Of a DNA stretch of 58,699 bases, positions 58,518 to 58,699 are shown one piece after another. Below the pieces are notes generated by a model. That model did no database searches. It saw only the letters and a list, made by a program, of their open reading frames with translations, and was not told the DNA's origin. How positions within the stretch are numbered: position 1 is the stretch's first letter; every line of letters begins with the position of its first letter. The translations under genes were made by a program, and so were the position numbers. The stretch is from Ignavibacteria bacterium. Its GTDB lineage: Bacteria; Bacteroidota; Ignavibacteria; Tepidaquicellales; OLB5. The DNA lies in NCBI GenBank assembly GCA_014879675.1, contig JACSRQ010000055.1, positions 1 to 58,699 of the forward strand, read 5' to 3'.

Positions 58518-58699
58518 ATGAAGACATTTAAGGAATTGAAAGCGGAACTGCTACAAAACCCGGAAGTCCGGGCCGAATACGAACGGTTACGCCCGGAGTT
58601 TGAACTGGCGGAAACGATTATCACCGCCCGCGCCTTACACGGGTTGACGCAAGCGGAATTGGCCGCCCGTATGGAAACATCCCAGTCCTATATTGCCCG
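58518..58699 (+). CDS. XRE-type helix-turn-helix protein, 3' end cut off
   Basis: Sixty codons are present and the gene runs off the window. The start reads MKTFKELKAELLQNPEVRAE, and residues ~30-60 form a helix-turn-helix (ITARALHGLTQAELAARMET, then SQSYIA) of the XRE/HigA type. Such proteins are often antitoxins, paired with a RelE/HigB toxin gene beside them; that part is outside the window. Confidence 0.7.
   Translation, partial: MKTFKELKAELLQNPEVRAEYERLRPEFELAETIITARALHGLTQAELAARMETSQSYIA

Larger units (their letters stand above)
57850..58699. other. GC-rich terminal segment of different composition
   Basis: From about 57845 the sequence becomes GC-rich (runs such as GCCCCGGCGC and CGGGCGACGCGGGCGG), while the rest of the window is AT-rich. 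It holds three short plus-strand ORFs with plausible starts (58126, 58333 and 58518) and no T9SS or Bacteroidota-like promoter feature. The interval 57782-58125 shows no gene. This could be horizontally acquired plasmid or phage DNA, or an assembly join with another organism. Confidence 0.6.

Overview
The window looks like chromosomal DNA from the Ignavibacteria/Chlorobi side of the Bacteroidota. The reasons are ten exported proteins ending in a type IX secretion (T9SS) C-terminal sorting domain with the NYPNPFNP/NYPNPGNP signature and a terminal KKM-hydrophobic-K motif, AT-rich genes, and promoters of the Bacteroidota type (TTG/TTTG, about 20 bases, TAnnTTTG). No rRNA, tRNA or CRISPR was seen. 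The last ~0.85 kb is GC-rich and stylistically different (several tiny ORFs and an XRE-type regulator cut by the window edge); it is either acquired DNA or an assembly chimera.

Layout. 1-4.2 kb: small MITE-like repeats, an outer-membrane barrel protein, a lipoprotein and a T9SS Asp-box protein. 4.2-6.7 kb: a sodium/solute symporter and a TrmB-type regulator with a palindrome over its own promoter. 6.7-33 kb: a surface-protein region with eight T9SS cargo genes (YCF48, SBBP, BNR and 'AKWNG' propeller-like repeats), interspersed with four ~480-510 aa helical, TPR-like proteins of one family and small genes coupled to the cargo genes. 33-45 kb: mostly housekeeping and metabolic genes (alpha/beta hydrolase, MNT/HEPN pair, Ppx/GppA, DinB, GNAT, GlxA-type regulator, TruA, DoxX). 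45-50 kb: a 1292 aa Cys-rich exported protein, its coupled small gene, and a decayed paralogous unit. 50-57.8 kb: a DUF985 cupin, a ParE-type toxin-antitoxin pair, an exported truncated hemoglobin, a last T9SS cargo and a last helical-family gene.

The most interesting pattern is a recurring cassette. A T9SS cargo gene is preceded, in the same transcription unit, by its own small gene: a ribbon-helix-helix-like protein twice, a TrmB regulator once, and a small Lys/Asn-rich ORF twice. Several of these units are transcribed divergently from a member of the ~490 aa helical family. Both ribbon-helix-helix genes have paired TGTGCAC sites at their promoters, and the TrmB gene has a 9-bp-arm palindrome overlapping its -7 box, which suggests each surface protein carries its own autoregulated switch. 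Functions of the helical family and the small coupled ORFs are unknown; the regulatory reading is inference.
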